Translations under genes and position numbers: made by a program | Part shown: one piece after another, positions 1 to 7,790 of the stretch | Layout: each line of letters starts with the position of its first letter | Position numbering within the stretch: position 1 is the stretch's first letter | The notes under the pieces: model-generated | Databases searched by the model: none | Told to the model about the DNA's origin: nothing | The model's input: only the letters and a program-made list of their open reading frames with translations | Origin: Gyrodactylus bullatarudis | Lineage: Eukaryota > Platyhelminthes > Monogenea > Gyrodactylidea > Gyrodactylidae | NCBI GenBank assembly: GCA_012064415.1 | Contig: SSNU01003033.1 | Coordinates: forward strand, 1 to 11,799 | Length of the DNA: 11,799 nt | Direction: 5' to 3'

Positions 1-994
1 TGATTTCCAGTCCCATTGAATTAAGAGATTCTTTCAGTGATTTGAAGTAGTTATTGATTTTAAATATATCCATAACATTGTCAACTGGAAAGACAAATTT
101 AATATCATCGGCAAATTTAAATAGACGGCCATCATTAACATCATCAGTCACCTGAATATCAGCCATACATAAATTAAAAAGAAGAGGTCCAATAGAAGAA
201 CCTTGCGGAACACCAGATGTTATTTTTAATGACGAACTCATGTGATTTCTAAATTTTGTTTTTTGAGATCTATTAGTAAGAAAGTTCATAACAAGATTAG
301 AGATATGAGAATTAATATTAAAATCGGAGAGTTTTTTACTTATATAAGAGAATTTCAATTTATCAAAGGCTTTTAATAGATCTATGTAATAGATGATAAT
401 ATATTTATGAGAGGATTTAATGGCTAAAGAATAATTGAGAAAAGATAAAATGTTGGTTCCAGTATTACGGCCACGAATGAATCCATGTTGAGTGGCATCA
501 GGAAAAAGAAGAGGAAGACAATCAGTGATATAAAAAATAAGGTATCTATCAATGATAGACAAAAAAATGTTTAGTGAAGAAATAGGCCTCAGCTCTTCAA
601 TTGAGGAGTATTTCGTTAATTTAGGTATAGGAGTGATAATTACTTTTAGCCAATCACTAGGGATGACATTTTGACTAATGCAATAGTTTAAATATTGAGC
701 AAGACCTATAATAAAACAATTGGGGAGAGAAAGTAGGATATTGAAAAAATTGAAGTAGCAGTCCAATCTGTTAAGAGACTTGCCACTTTTGAGCAGATTA
801 ATAATATCAGAGGCAACAAGACAAGGTGGAATGTCATCAAATGATTGTATTGAAACGAGGTTTAGATCCTTTAGAGAATTTAAAATTAATCTCGAGTTAA
901 CCGAGGTTCTGGTAGATTTTTCGATAAGCAAGTTAAAAATATTGTTATTTAAGATATTATTACTTTGTATCTTAAGTAAAAATGAGAAATTTTT
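1..994 (-). pseudogene. LINE ORF2, reverse transcriptase part (partial, runs off left edge)
   Basis: The minus strand is open without a stop from about 994 to the window edge and encodes a non-LTR reverse transcriptase, which copies the element RNA at a nicked chromosomal target. Visible in order: LRPISSLN, GFIRGRNTG, motif A YYIDLLKAFD (Asp at 380-382), motif B GVPQGSSIGPLLFN (starting at 214), and motif C FADDIK (104-115) with both catalytic Asp present. The thumb and 3' end lie outside the window. It follows the endonuclease frame but is offset by one base; the frames meet at a seven-base A run (990-996 on the plus strand as T), so removing one base would join them. The RT itself carries no stop in over 300 codons, so this copy is young or lightly decayed. 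The motif style suggests the CR1/Jockey group; the clade is not certain. Confidence 0.93.
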
Positions 995-1741
995 TTAAAG
1001 TCAACCGTTTTTTGGTTGTAAGGTAGTACCTCGCATGCATGGAAATTAAGTCAGAGTTAATTAGCAGTAAATTATGATCGGAGAAAGTAACTAATTTTAT
1101 TGAGATAGTTTGAAAATAATTATTAAAAACCAAATCAAGCACTTTTTCACCTCTTGTAGGTAAATTAACTATCTGTTTTAGATTATGTTTAATAATGATA
1201 TCATCGAGTTCAGTTGGAATTGTGGGCTTTCCTTCAGATGTAGGAAAATTGAAATCTCCAAGGATAGTAATAGGAGATGTATTGATCGGTATAACTGATG
1301 ATATGAGCAAGGATAATTCATTATAAGAAATTTTATGATTACTTGAGACAGGAGGATTATAAACAAGCACTATGGAATGAGACTTATTGTCAATAGTAGC
1401 GTTAAGATAAATTAATTGAATGGGGAATGTGACAATTTTAGTATCTATAATCTGTAAAGACTCATGGGCGTAAATACATACACCCCCACCATGAGCTGAT
1501 AATCTATCAGCTCTAAAAAGTTTATAATTATTAATAGAAATTAAGGAGTCATCTTTATCAGGCTTGAGCCATGATTCAGTAATACAAAATAATATAGGAA
1601 AATAAGAAGAAATAACATTTCTGACATAGAAAAGGGCATTTTTGGAAAATAATGATCGAATATTCAAGAGAAAAATACCACGGAACTTATAGACAGTCTT
1701 GAGACATTCATGATTAACCTTTTTTTGAAGATAAAATTTTT
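972..1741 (-). pseudogene. LINE ORF2, APE-type endonuclease part
   Basis: The frame is open from about 1741 down to a TAA at 972 and encodes an apurinic-like endonuclease, the enzyme that nicks target DNA to prime reverse transcription. Counting from the NIRSL motif (1667 downward): N of NIRSL, E of ITESW (residue 31), DR and HGGG (54-62), VYNPP (102-106), LGDFN (136-140), LDLV (177-180) and SDHN (196-199). All expected catalytic positions can be assigned. There is no convincing ATG before NIRSL; sequence upstream of it in the same frame (FRGIFLLNIRSL) fits the family, so the protein begins before NIRSL or was fused to ORF1. The frame ends early because of the frameshift at the A run 990-996, after which the RT continues in another frame. 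Confidence 0.92.
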
Positions 1742-2299
1742 ATCTTCGAAAGGCAATTGTCTTTGGTTAGACCGAGTTGAACTTTACCATCAAAGTCACT
1801 GATAAGAGTTCTTATGAAGTTGATTACTAAGTGAGCGGATAGAGTCCCCATGAAGAATGATTTTTGAGATATTCTTTTTATAATTTTGAACTTTTGGTTT
1901 GAGAGAAGCAGCACGATTGTTTGAAGTACCAATTGTTTTACTAAGTGATGCATTCTTGTGTTTGAAGTCAAAGTTAACCAATGGAGGAGGAGGATGACTA
2001 AGCAATGTAGTGATTGGTTAATTGTAGTTGTTTAAAGGAGGAAAAGATTTGTATGAGTAGTCCATTGGAGGTGGTTTAGTGAATGATGATGTAGGCTGTA
2101 CATAATTATAATTATATGTTAGACCAAGTCTATTCTTCAGGTTAAAGTTTTCATCATTTAGAGCTTTAATTGAGTTGTCTTTCTCAGCAAGTTTGAGATT
2201 GTATATCTTAGAGTTGACAAATGAGAAAATCTCATTAATTATAAAGTCAATATGCCTAGATGTTTCGGATGGAGCGCCAGAAGACGAGCACTTAAACAT
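1714..2299 (-). pseudogene. LINE ORF1-like frame (coiled coil, possible SGNH esterase start), broken
   Basis: An ATG at 2299 opens a frame that directly precedes ORF2. Its first 93 codons hold a charged, heptad-like coiled coil (around KLAEKDNSIKALNDENFNLK) and a Pro/Tyr-rich stretch. A TAA at 2018-2020 interrupts it, but the same frame continues for 69 more codons to the motif IILHGDSIRSLSNQL. Near 1800-1815 the reading shifts by one base and then runs to a stop at 1714-1716. GDS followed by a short loop resembles block I of the SGNH esterase domain found in ORF1 of some CR1- and L2-type LINEs; later esterase blocks are not seen, so this is tentative. ORF1 proteins bind element RNA; that role is inferred from position. 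The nonsense codon and frameshift mark it as decayed. Confidence 0.6.
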
Positions 2300-2327
2300 T
2301 TTTTTTGCTAGGCCATCATTGTTGGTT

Positions 2328-3114
2328 TCACTGATTTGTGTGGATGTGAAGACAGGGCCGTTTTTCGGTTGTTGTTGTGTCCACTGGTGCCGGAGTAGGG
2401 GGTGTAGCGCCAGGATTCGAGTTCAAATTTTGGTTTGAAGGGGGATGGTTCGTTTGAATTTTTGAGGTTATTTTTGAGACTTTTTTTATCATCCTGGAAG
2501 CCTTGTGGAAGCTAACACCAGTGAAGCCTAACTTTCTGCCCAGTATCTTTTGAGCACATAATGAGGGTGACTCGTCGTTGACTAGCTTGGGTTCGGTTAT
2601 TTCCAGGACTTTGTGGATACGTTTCTTACTAAGTCTTTCTTGGGTCTGCTGAGTATCTGATTCTAAAATTTTCTATTCCCGCTGAGTGATTCGTGGTTCG
2701 TAAGTGTTCTTGTATAGAGGAACCTTCATTGCTCGGGCTAAGGGGTTCTTTGATCCTTGCTGATATAGGCCTCATTGTCATCCCAATATAAGGCTGGTCA
2801 CAAGAGCATTTGAATTCATAGACGACTCCTTTTCTGTTCAGCCAGTTGACCGGATCCTTGTTGCGGTTGTTGATCGATTTCGTTGTCTTAGATATGAAAC
2901 GTACTTTATGCCCGGGGAAGGTTTCTGTTGTTATTTTGCCCAGCTTGTTTCTTAGGATCGAATTAGGGACGTCACCTCTGAATGGGAGTTGGAGGCAAAG
3001 GTACTTGGTGTCAGTTTCATCAGTCAACATGTCTTTCTCTTTCACTCTGGCATGTTTTCGTATGAAATCCTTGGGGAAACAGGAAAGTATTACCAACCGG
3101 TAATCAAAAAATAG
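2328..3114 (-). pseudogene. Penelope-like element copy 1 (PLE1): C-terminal part with GIY-YIG endonuclease
   Basis: The upper frame (3114 to 2629) encodes the end of a PLE polyprotein: a linker (LQLPFRGD, KVRFIS), then the GIY-YIG nuclease VVYEFKCSCDQPYIGMTMRP with the usual CxC and a later H-x5-H (EHLRTTNH). At about 2628-2645 the reading frame shifts, and a second frame continues (RIHKVLEITEPKLVNDESPS, LCAQKILGRKLGF) to a stop at 2328. Those segments align with PLE3 (10405-10680), so both belong to one family. No RT domain is present, so the copy is 5'-truncated. The normally conserved EH after the catalytic Arg reads EP, a likely inactivating or degenerate change. The 3' end abuts the LINE at about 2300-2330 without a recognisable 3' pLTR. 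This copy is dead. Confidence 0.9.
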
Positions 3115-3176
3115 ACGGATTCCTCACAGCCCGGAGAGTATAAACAAACTCGACTCCAATTGGTCAACTCCTAAGG

Positions 3177-3300
3177 AATAAATGCTATTGGCTAATCCTT
3201 AATGTTATGTTAACCTTATTTTATGTATAAATATATATCGAAAGTTATATAAATAAAGCTTTATCACCAAAACAAATCTTTCGCTCGTTCTCAGGTCCAG
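3177..3300 (+). promoter_or_regulatory. TATA-bearing leader, PLE pLTR-like segment
   Basis: In plus orientation the segment holds AATAAATGCT (3177-3186), ATTGGCTAA (inverted CCAAT box, 3187-3195), TGTATAAATATATATCG (3224-3240, containing TATAAATA) and AAATAAAGC (3251-3259). The same ordered elements with similar spacing recur at 11100-11209 next to PLE3: AATAAATGCT, then ATTGGC, then TGTATAAATATACATATCG, then AAATAAAG. This suggests a shared PLE pseudo-LTR or promoter. Its orientation is opposite to the neighbouring PLE1 coding sequence. A start codon at 3301 gives only 11 codons. Promoter function is inferred. Confidence 0.45.
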
Positions 3301-3450
3301 CATGACTCCAGGTCAGCAACCCAAAAACATCTCTTGAATTGGACACTGAGTATTCACTAACTTGGTTTCTTAAAGGCAACAGTTTTGAATTGAACCACTT
3401 CACGAGGAGATGCTGGGGACTGGCAAAATAGGTATGAAAAAGAAAACACC

Positions 3451-3789
3451 AGATTCGGAATCAGCACAAAATTTTGAAATATCTCATTGGAAACCAGACT
3501 TTTCAGGAGATGAGAGCAGAAAATTTTACCAAAAATTAGAAAAATACATTTTTTTACTTTGACCGCAAATTTTAGTGGATTATTTTCCTCAAACACACCT
3601 TAAAAGACCCATCATTCGACGCAGAATTTTATACTTTCTCACCCTATCTAAAGAAATCTTAATTAACTATAATTACTTTTGCGAAAATCTAATTTAAAAA
3701 TATTTTTAATTAGAAATTTTTTCCAAAATTCGTTTTCCCCCATTATCTCTGAAACTGAGAACAGATTCGGAATCAACATAAAATTTTGA
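3451..3789. repeat. Direct repeat pair with AGATTCGGAATC core
   Basis: The 27 bases at 3451-3477 and 3763-3789 match at 25 positions; both begin AGATTCGGAATCA and end AAAATTTTGA. The start-to-start spacing is 312 bases. The sequence between and around them does not align well, so this is a short dispersed motif rather than a long duplication. Confidence 0.7.
3463..3630 (+). repeat. Left arm of inverted repeat flanking PLE2
   Basis: Two anchors define it: AGCACAAAATTTTG (3463-3476) and TCATTCGACGCAGAATTTT (3612-3630). Reverse complements of both lie at 6608-6621 (14 of 14) and 6445-6463 (18 of 19), in the mirrored order and with similar separation (135 versus 144 bases between anchors). The DNA between anchors has diverged. 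Confidence 0.6.
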
Positions 3790-3967
3790 TCCTGAAATTA
3801 TTCACTTATATAACAGACCCTAAAAAAATTTTCCATGACCACCATAATCATTGCTACACGCCAATCAGTGAAACAATGTGATACCAGATGTCCCCACCCC
3901 TTTTTTCAACAGAGAGAGCCAATCAGATTAAATGTTTAATTCTTTGTGTTTTAGTATATATAGATAA

Positions 3968-3985
3968 ATATATATATATATATAT
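3968..3985. repeat. AT dinucleotide microsatellite
   Basis: Nine AT units in a row, inside a longer TA-rich stretch that also contains TATATATAG-like sequence. Confidence 0.9.
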
Positions 3986-4000
3986 TTCATATATTTATAT

Positions 4001-4030
4001 GAGACCCCCGTGTGCGAGACCCCCGTTTGC
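4001..4030. repeat. Two tandem copies of a 15-base GAGACCCCCG unit
   Basis: GAGACCCCCGTGTGC (4001-4015) is followed at once by GAGACCCCCGTTTGC (4016-4030), 14 of 15 identical. This C-rich block is unusual in such AT-rich DNA. Its CCCCCGTGT core (4005-4013) has a reverse-complement partner ACACGGGGG at 6210-6218 on the other side of PLE2. Confidence 0.8.
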
Positions 4031-4189
4031 ATATTTGTAAAAAGTTTAACTCGGATCTTTATTGTTATTACAAATAAAACTATTGGTATATGCAGATGTA
4101 TTGGTCAAAACAATCAAAACATGTGAGGTTTCTTTCTAAATTGTCCCTTTGACCCATAAGAATGTTACCTATTCTAAGTTAACCAATGA

Positions 4190-4480
4190 GAATCATACTA
4201 CATTGCACAAAATCTTGAGTTATTCATTGAAATTCCAATTCTAAATCTTTCATGGAGAATCAATCCATCATCAAGATTCAATGATGAACAATATGAATCG
4301 TTTATCTTAGGAGTGAAGGAGTCCAAATCATCGGTTAAATTGGACAAAAATCTTTACAAATTAGCAAATAAGTATGAGGTTCAGGTCATTGATGGTCAAG
4401 AACGAGTAGTCAAAATACGACATAATCCGTCCCAAACCCCCATCAAGTATTTGTACGAAATAGTGAACTGTTTTCAATGA
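4190..4480 (+). other. Open frame of 96 codons just upstream of the PLE2 RT frame
   Basis: After a TGA at 4187-4189 the frame stays open to a TGA at 4478-4480. It has no internal Met, so it would need to be an exon, part of a frameshifted ORF, or chance. Composition looks protein-like (FNDEQYESFILGVKESKSS, KYLYEIVNCF). I do not recognise a domain, and the KxDKG-type motif expected N-terminal to a PLE RT is not evident. Its stop overlaps the Met codon of the RT frame as ATGA (4477-4480). It may be the N-terminal part of PLE2, displaced by one base, or a separate upstream ORF. Confidence 0.4.
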
Positions 4481-5979
4481 TTGATTCCAAAATATTTGAA
4501 GACAAAGTTAACAAAGAATTGAAAGTGATGCTGCAAAACAAACACATAGACAATTCTACCTATTTGAATCTCAGATGCTCAAACAGCTCAACGAATAGAT
4601 TGTACGGACTACCAAAGGTACATAAAATGAATAGTAACGAAAGTGATCCAGAAATTCCTCTCAGACCAATTTTGGACATGAGTCAATCAGCTACAAGCAA
4701 ATTGGCGAAATGGTTAGTTGAAGTGCTTGAACCAATGAAGAAAGCAGTCTGTCGTCACTCCCTTTCAGACACATTTGAATTTGTAGAGAAAATCAAAGAA
4801 GTCAACGTCAGTGACCAAACTATGCTATCCTATGATGTCGTATCTTTATTCACGAATGTGCCACTAAGAGAAACAATTTACTTCGTCGGTGATTATGTGA
4901 AAAATAACCAATCGGATTTCAAACTGCCTTCAAATTGGATTAAAAAACTAATAGACCTGTGTTGCAAAAATGTCGTCTTTAGTTTTAATAAGGAGTTGTA
5001 TGTTCAAAGAGACGGAGTGGCGATGGGTTCTCCCCTTGGAGCCTTACTAGCGGATTTGTTCTTGGCAAAATTAGAAATGACAACTCTAAAACCAACAATC
5101 GATAAGTTTAACCATTGTTATCGCTATATGGACGACACATTCATCATTGTAAATAATAATCATAACTTTGAAAACTTATTAACAGATTTTAACCAGGCAC
5201 ACAGTCAAATAAAATTTACAGCTGAAAAAGAAAGTGAGAACAGCCTACCATTCTTAGATGTAAAGCTTTCTAGGTGCTCGAACGCATCAATAAACAGAGG
5301 TATCTACAGAAAGGCCACATTCACAGGGAAGCTGCTCAATTTCAATACTTTTGTTCCCATGAAAGTCAAACGAGGCTTGTTAACAGCCCTGGCCAAACGA
5401 ACTCGTAGAATAGTGTCTGAATCTGCATGGGAAAGCGAGCTAGAAGATCTTATCAGAATATTCTTGTCGAACGATTATCCTATCGAACTGATCAACGATC
5501 GACTATTGAAGCTGTATGCACCCAAAGGAAAGCCAGAAGAAAGAGAAGGTGAAACTGTAACCTTAAACATACCTTTCAAAGGGGCTAAATTGGCAGCAAC
5601 ATTTCAAAAGAAAATAAGTGAAACCTATCCAGAGGGAAACCTGAGAACGATTTTTCAGACCCAGAAATTATTCACAAACAACTCAAAAGACGAATTGGAT
5701 ACCTGGAATAAGAGCAACGTCGTTTACAAATTTAAATGTCCATGCAATTCAGTGTACATTGGACGGACATCAAGACGACTCGAGGACAGGATTGATGAAC
5801 ATCTCTACAAGGGCCGAACCGCGGTCAGAGAGCATCTAAAAACATGTAATGCCCAAGTTTCCCCCCAAAACTTTGAAATTATTTACAAACCATCAGGGAA
5901 AAACGGTTACATTTTGAAAGCAGCTGAAGCTTACCTTACGAGAAAAAGCCAAATCTATGTGTACAAAAGAATCATGTGA
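4477..5979 (+). CDS. Penelope-like element 2 (PLE2): reverse transcriptase plus GIY-YIG endonuclease
   Basis: A 500-residue frame with no internal stop. RT: RLYGLPKVHK (residues 41-50), LRPI (62-65), motif A SYDVVSLFTNVP with Asp120, motif B GVAMGSPLGALLAD (180-193), motif C YMDD (217-220) and LPFLDVKL (257-264). A linker (VTLNIPFKGAKL) leads to the GIY-YIG nuclease: VVYKFKCPC (415-423), VYIGRTSRR (426-434), EH (441-442) and REHLKTC (451-457). RYMDD and GLPK with a C-terminal GIY-YIG are diagnostic of endonuclease-bearing PLEs, which copy their RNA at a nick. The start codon is the first ATG of the frame; the far N-terminal PLE region is missing or lies in the upstream frame. The C-terminus is probably cut short by a missing A in the run 5943-5947 (see next entry). 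It differs from PLE1 and PLE3 in sequence and tail, so it is a separate family. Confidence 0.96.
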   Translation: MIDSKIFEDKVNKELKVMLQNKHIDNSTYLNLRCSNSSTNRLYGLPKVHKMNSNESDPEIPLRPILDMSQSATSKLAKWLVEVLEPMKKAVCRHSLSDTFEFVEKIKEVNVSDQTMLSYDVVSLFTNVPLRETIYFVGDYVKNNQSDFKLPSNWIKKLIDLCCKNVVFSFNKELYVQRDGVAMGSPLGALLADLFLAKLEMTTLKPTIDKFNHCYRYMDDTFIIVNNNHNFENLLTDFNQAHSQIKFTAEKESENSLPFLDVKLSRCSNASINRGIYRKATFTGKLLNFNTFVPMKVKRGLLTALAKRTRRIVSESAWESELEDLIRIFLSNDYPIELINDRLLKLYAPKGKPEEREGETVTLNIPFKGAKLAATFQKKISETYPEGNLRTIFQTQKLFTNNSKDELDTWNKSNVVYKFKCPCNSVYIGRTSRRLEDRIDEHLYKGRTAVREHLKTCNAQVSPQNFEIIYKPSGKNGYILKAAEAYLTRKSQIYVYKRIM

Positions 5980-6107
5980 AACCAATGAGCCTACAAAAAC
6001 CGAGGGAGAAAAAACCAGCAGGATCACAACCCCCTCCAATGAAAAGAAGACGGGAAGAGACAGAAACGAACCAACAAATTACCAAGTTCTTCGTAGCAAC
6101 ACAATGA
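5948..6107 (+). pseudogene. Out-of-frame C-terminal tail of PLE2 (basic, PIP-box-like)
   Basis: In another frame the coding signal continues past the annotated stop: KPNLCVQKN, then a Lys/Pro-rich stretch, PPPMKRRREE (KRRR at 6042-6053), and NQQITKFFVATQ ending at a TGA (6105-6107). KPNLCVQK matches what follows the GIY-YIG domain in PLE1 and PLE3 (LCAQKILG, LCARKILG), so this is the true continuation. Adding one A to the run 5943-5947 would put it in frame. KRRR could be a nuclear localisation signal. NQQITKFF resembles a PCNA-interacting (PIP) box, Qxx[ILM]xx[FY][FY], with N instead of the first Q. PCNA binding is inferred only. Confidence 0.65.
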
Positions 6108-7008
6108 TCAAACCCTAATTATCCTGATTCGCTAACAGAACTAAATTTTCTTTCGACTAAACGCTGACTACAATAATAATTATCACTTTCATTGTACAAA
6201 TTTCGAATAACACGGGGGGAAATAAAAAAATAAATTTTTAGATATACATATATCGATAATTTGTGCAGAATTTTCCACAGATTCCAAAAATCTAATTTTT
6301 ATAAAAATTTATCGAAAAAAAATTAAAAATTTCCCAAAAAAACTGAAATTCGCAAAAATCCCAAATTAGATCACATATTTCTTCAAATTACTTGTCTAAA
6401 ACGCTATTACACAATTAAACTAATTAGCTCATTGAAAGGAACGGAAAATTCTGCGTCTAATGAGGTATATTTCAATATGACGCGAAAAAATCTTCTTTTT
6501 TAAACCAGACGTTAAACTTGAAGTAGCTGTAAAAACTCACGAAAATTGTCATATTTTTCGGGTTTAAAAGCTCGCTAGAGCTCATATTTTCCATAAATCT
6601 CAAAGTGCAAAATTTTGTGCTCTTTCTAATAGTCATATTTTTATTTCGATATCTTGTGAAATTCAAATAGATATGCACGGTTTAAGTCAATGGATCCAAG
6701 AAATTAAATCAACCAATCAGAATCAAGCATAAAAATTTATTTATTTTCGAATCTATTGTATAAGGAATAGCTATGAATATATTCTTGACCTTAAATTGAC
6801 CAATCATTTTAAGGATTTATCTATTAGTCATAATTTAGAATCATTCTCATTGGTTTGTAACCTTCAAAAGTGACTGGAAATAAATGACGTGATTTTTCTT
6901 TACGTAGGACAGCACATTCCCGGACAACTTTCCTCAGGGTAGAAGTAGAATATTCGGTATACATAACGGTATATTGGGGGGAAGAGAGGAAAAATATTTT
7001 GCAAAATT
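6108..7008. other. Non-coding AT-rich stretch after PLE2
   Basis: No convincing gene. The first 150 bases may be the PLE2 3' UTR, ending near a G-run (6214-6219) and AATAAA. It contains the right arm of the inverted repeat (6445-6621), copies of AACCAATSAG at 6711 and, inverted, 6846, and A/T homopolymer-rich DNA. A 68-codon minus-strand frame at 6472-6678 lies within the repeat arm and looks like chance. Confidence 0.55.
6445..6621 (-). repeat. Right arm of inverted repeat flanking PLE2
   Basis: AAAATTCTGCGTCTAATGA (6445-6463) and CAAAATTTTGTGCT (6608-6621) are reverse complements of the anchors at 3612-3630 and 3463-3476. The order is mirrored, so the arms are inverted copies around PLE2. 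Inverted flanking copies are a recognised arrangement in PLE insertions; a host repeat present on both sides is the alternative. Confidence 0.6.
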
Positions 7009-7071
7009 ATGTTTGCAAATCGTAAAAATGAACTTATAGATTTCATTCACGAGTTCACGAATAAATTTGAG
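7009..7071 (+). CDS. Candidate first coding exon, unknown product
   Basis: ATG at 7009 gives 21 codons ending KFE at GAG followed by GTAAAA, a plausible splice donor at 7072. Possible acceptors are TTAATTAG ending at 7141 (70-base intron) and CTTCTTTCAG near 7336. The encoded piece is charged and helical in character (NELIDFIHEFTNKFE). No homology is recognised. At this length it could easily be chance; listed only because start, donor and acceptor occur in order. Confidence 0.15.
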
Positions 7072-7381
7072 GTAAAAAATAAAGTTTAAATATAAATCAT
7101 AAAAATATGAAAGCTTTTCGTATTTATTATGTTTTAATTAGAGGAGTAGAATTCAAACAAAATTTGAAACTAATTTTTAAATAATTCCCAATAGTCAATT
7201 AACGCTCATGCTATAAGTGGGGTCGAAAATAACACGACACCAGAATATGTTAAAATAATATTCGGTTTGTGCTTCAGTCTTCCCTCTTTTCTTGTATAAT
7301 TCTTACAACGATTTCAATTTTGAGCTTCTTTCAGACAATCAGGTCTAAAATAAAATTATACTTCAACTTGATCATTCCATC

Positions 7382-7507
7382 ATGCCCAATTTCAACCGTG
7401 TTAAAGCTAGAATCCCAATAGGCCATCTCTATCACAATGTGATTATATCACATTTCATTTTATCCGCAATATTATTAATTAGAGAACATATTGATATCTT
7501 GGAATAA
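7382..7507 (+). CDS. Small ORF of 41 codons, unknown product
   Basis: It starts MPNFNRVKARIPIG and ends at a TAA. It lies about 45 bases after the acceptor-like CTTCTTTCAG. The FNRVK motif at its start recurs in the open frame 7579-7743 (NFNRVK and YNRVK) with different codons, which may be chance or remnant duplication. I cannot assign a function. Confidence 0.15.
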   Translation: MPNFNRVKARIPIGHLYHNVIISHFILSAILLIREHIDILE

Positions 7508-7578
7508 GCAAAAATTCCAGCATTATCATTTGTCCGAAAGTTTTTATTTATGAAAAATTTGTTTTTTAAAGGAACTAG

Positions 7579-7743
7579 ATCATAGATAAAAAGCCAAATA
7601 ACTTTAATCGAGTGAAATTTGAATGCGCCATTGATCAATTACACGAATTCTTATCTTTGAATGGCAGTATCTATGGATATAATCGAGTGAAGGTGAACGG
7701 ATTTGAAATAAAATCATACAAAAATATCTCAAGATTACCCGTT
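7579..7743 (+). CDS. Candidate exon with donor and 51-base intron, unknown product
   Basis: A 55-codon open stretch ends at GTT followed by GTAAGAATA (donor at 7744). A pyrimidine tract and TTTTTTTCAG end at 7794, giving a 51-base intron. Reading on in phase gives 12 more codons (LRIREFKLLFMI) to a stop. The splice signals are good. It conflicts with the minus-strand candidate exon at 7791-8069, so at most one of the two is likely real. No recognised domain. Confidence 0.2.
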
Positions 7744-7790
7744 GTAAGAATAAATATAAATCTGAAGTTAAATTAAAAAAAAACTTTTTT

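Larger units (their letters stand above)
3301..4189. other. Non-coding AT-rich stretch with dispersed repeats
   Basis: I see no coding frame here. It holds the left arm of the inverted repeat around PLE2 (about 3450-3630), a 27-base direct repeat at 3451 and 3763 (AGATTCGGAATC followed by an AAAATTTTGA core), an AT dinucleotide run, a 15-base tandem duplication and CCAATCAG-type motifs at 3860 and 3918. Confidence 0.6.

Noticed and set aside
780..998. Plus-strand 72-codon open frame
   Set aside because: Antisense to the LINE RT frame.
1714..1730. A7 run at the ORF1/ORF2 boundary as a programmed -1 frameshift site
   Set aside because: The shift needed to enter the endonuclease frame is +1, not -1, and other lesions in ORF1 point to decay or error.
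2175..2438. Plus-strand 87-codon open frame
   Set aside because: Antisense shadow of the PLE1 tail and LINE ORF1, both supported by homology.
2846..3103. Plus-strand 85-codon open frame
   Set aside because: Antisense to the PLE1 GIY-YIG coding sequence.
3280..3300. Minus-strand CCTGAGAACGAGCGAAAG resembling a hammerhead core
   Set aside because: The UGA of CUGAUGA is missing and its orientation disagrees with the surrounding pLTR similarity.
3357..3596. Minus-strand 79-codon frame
   Set aside because: Low-complexity Phe/Lys-rich product overlapping the left inverted-repeat arm.
6472..6678. Minus-strand 68-codon frame
   Set aside because: Lies inside the inverted-repeat arm, with no domain or splice signals.
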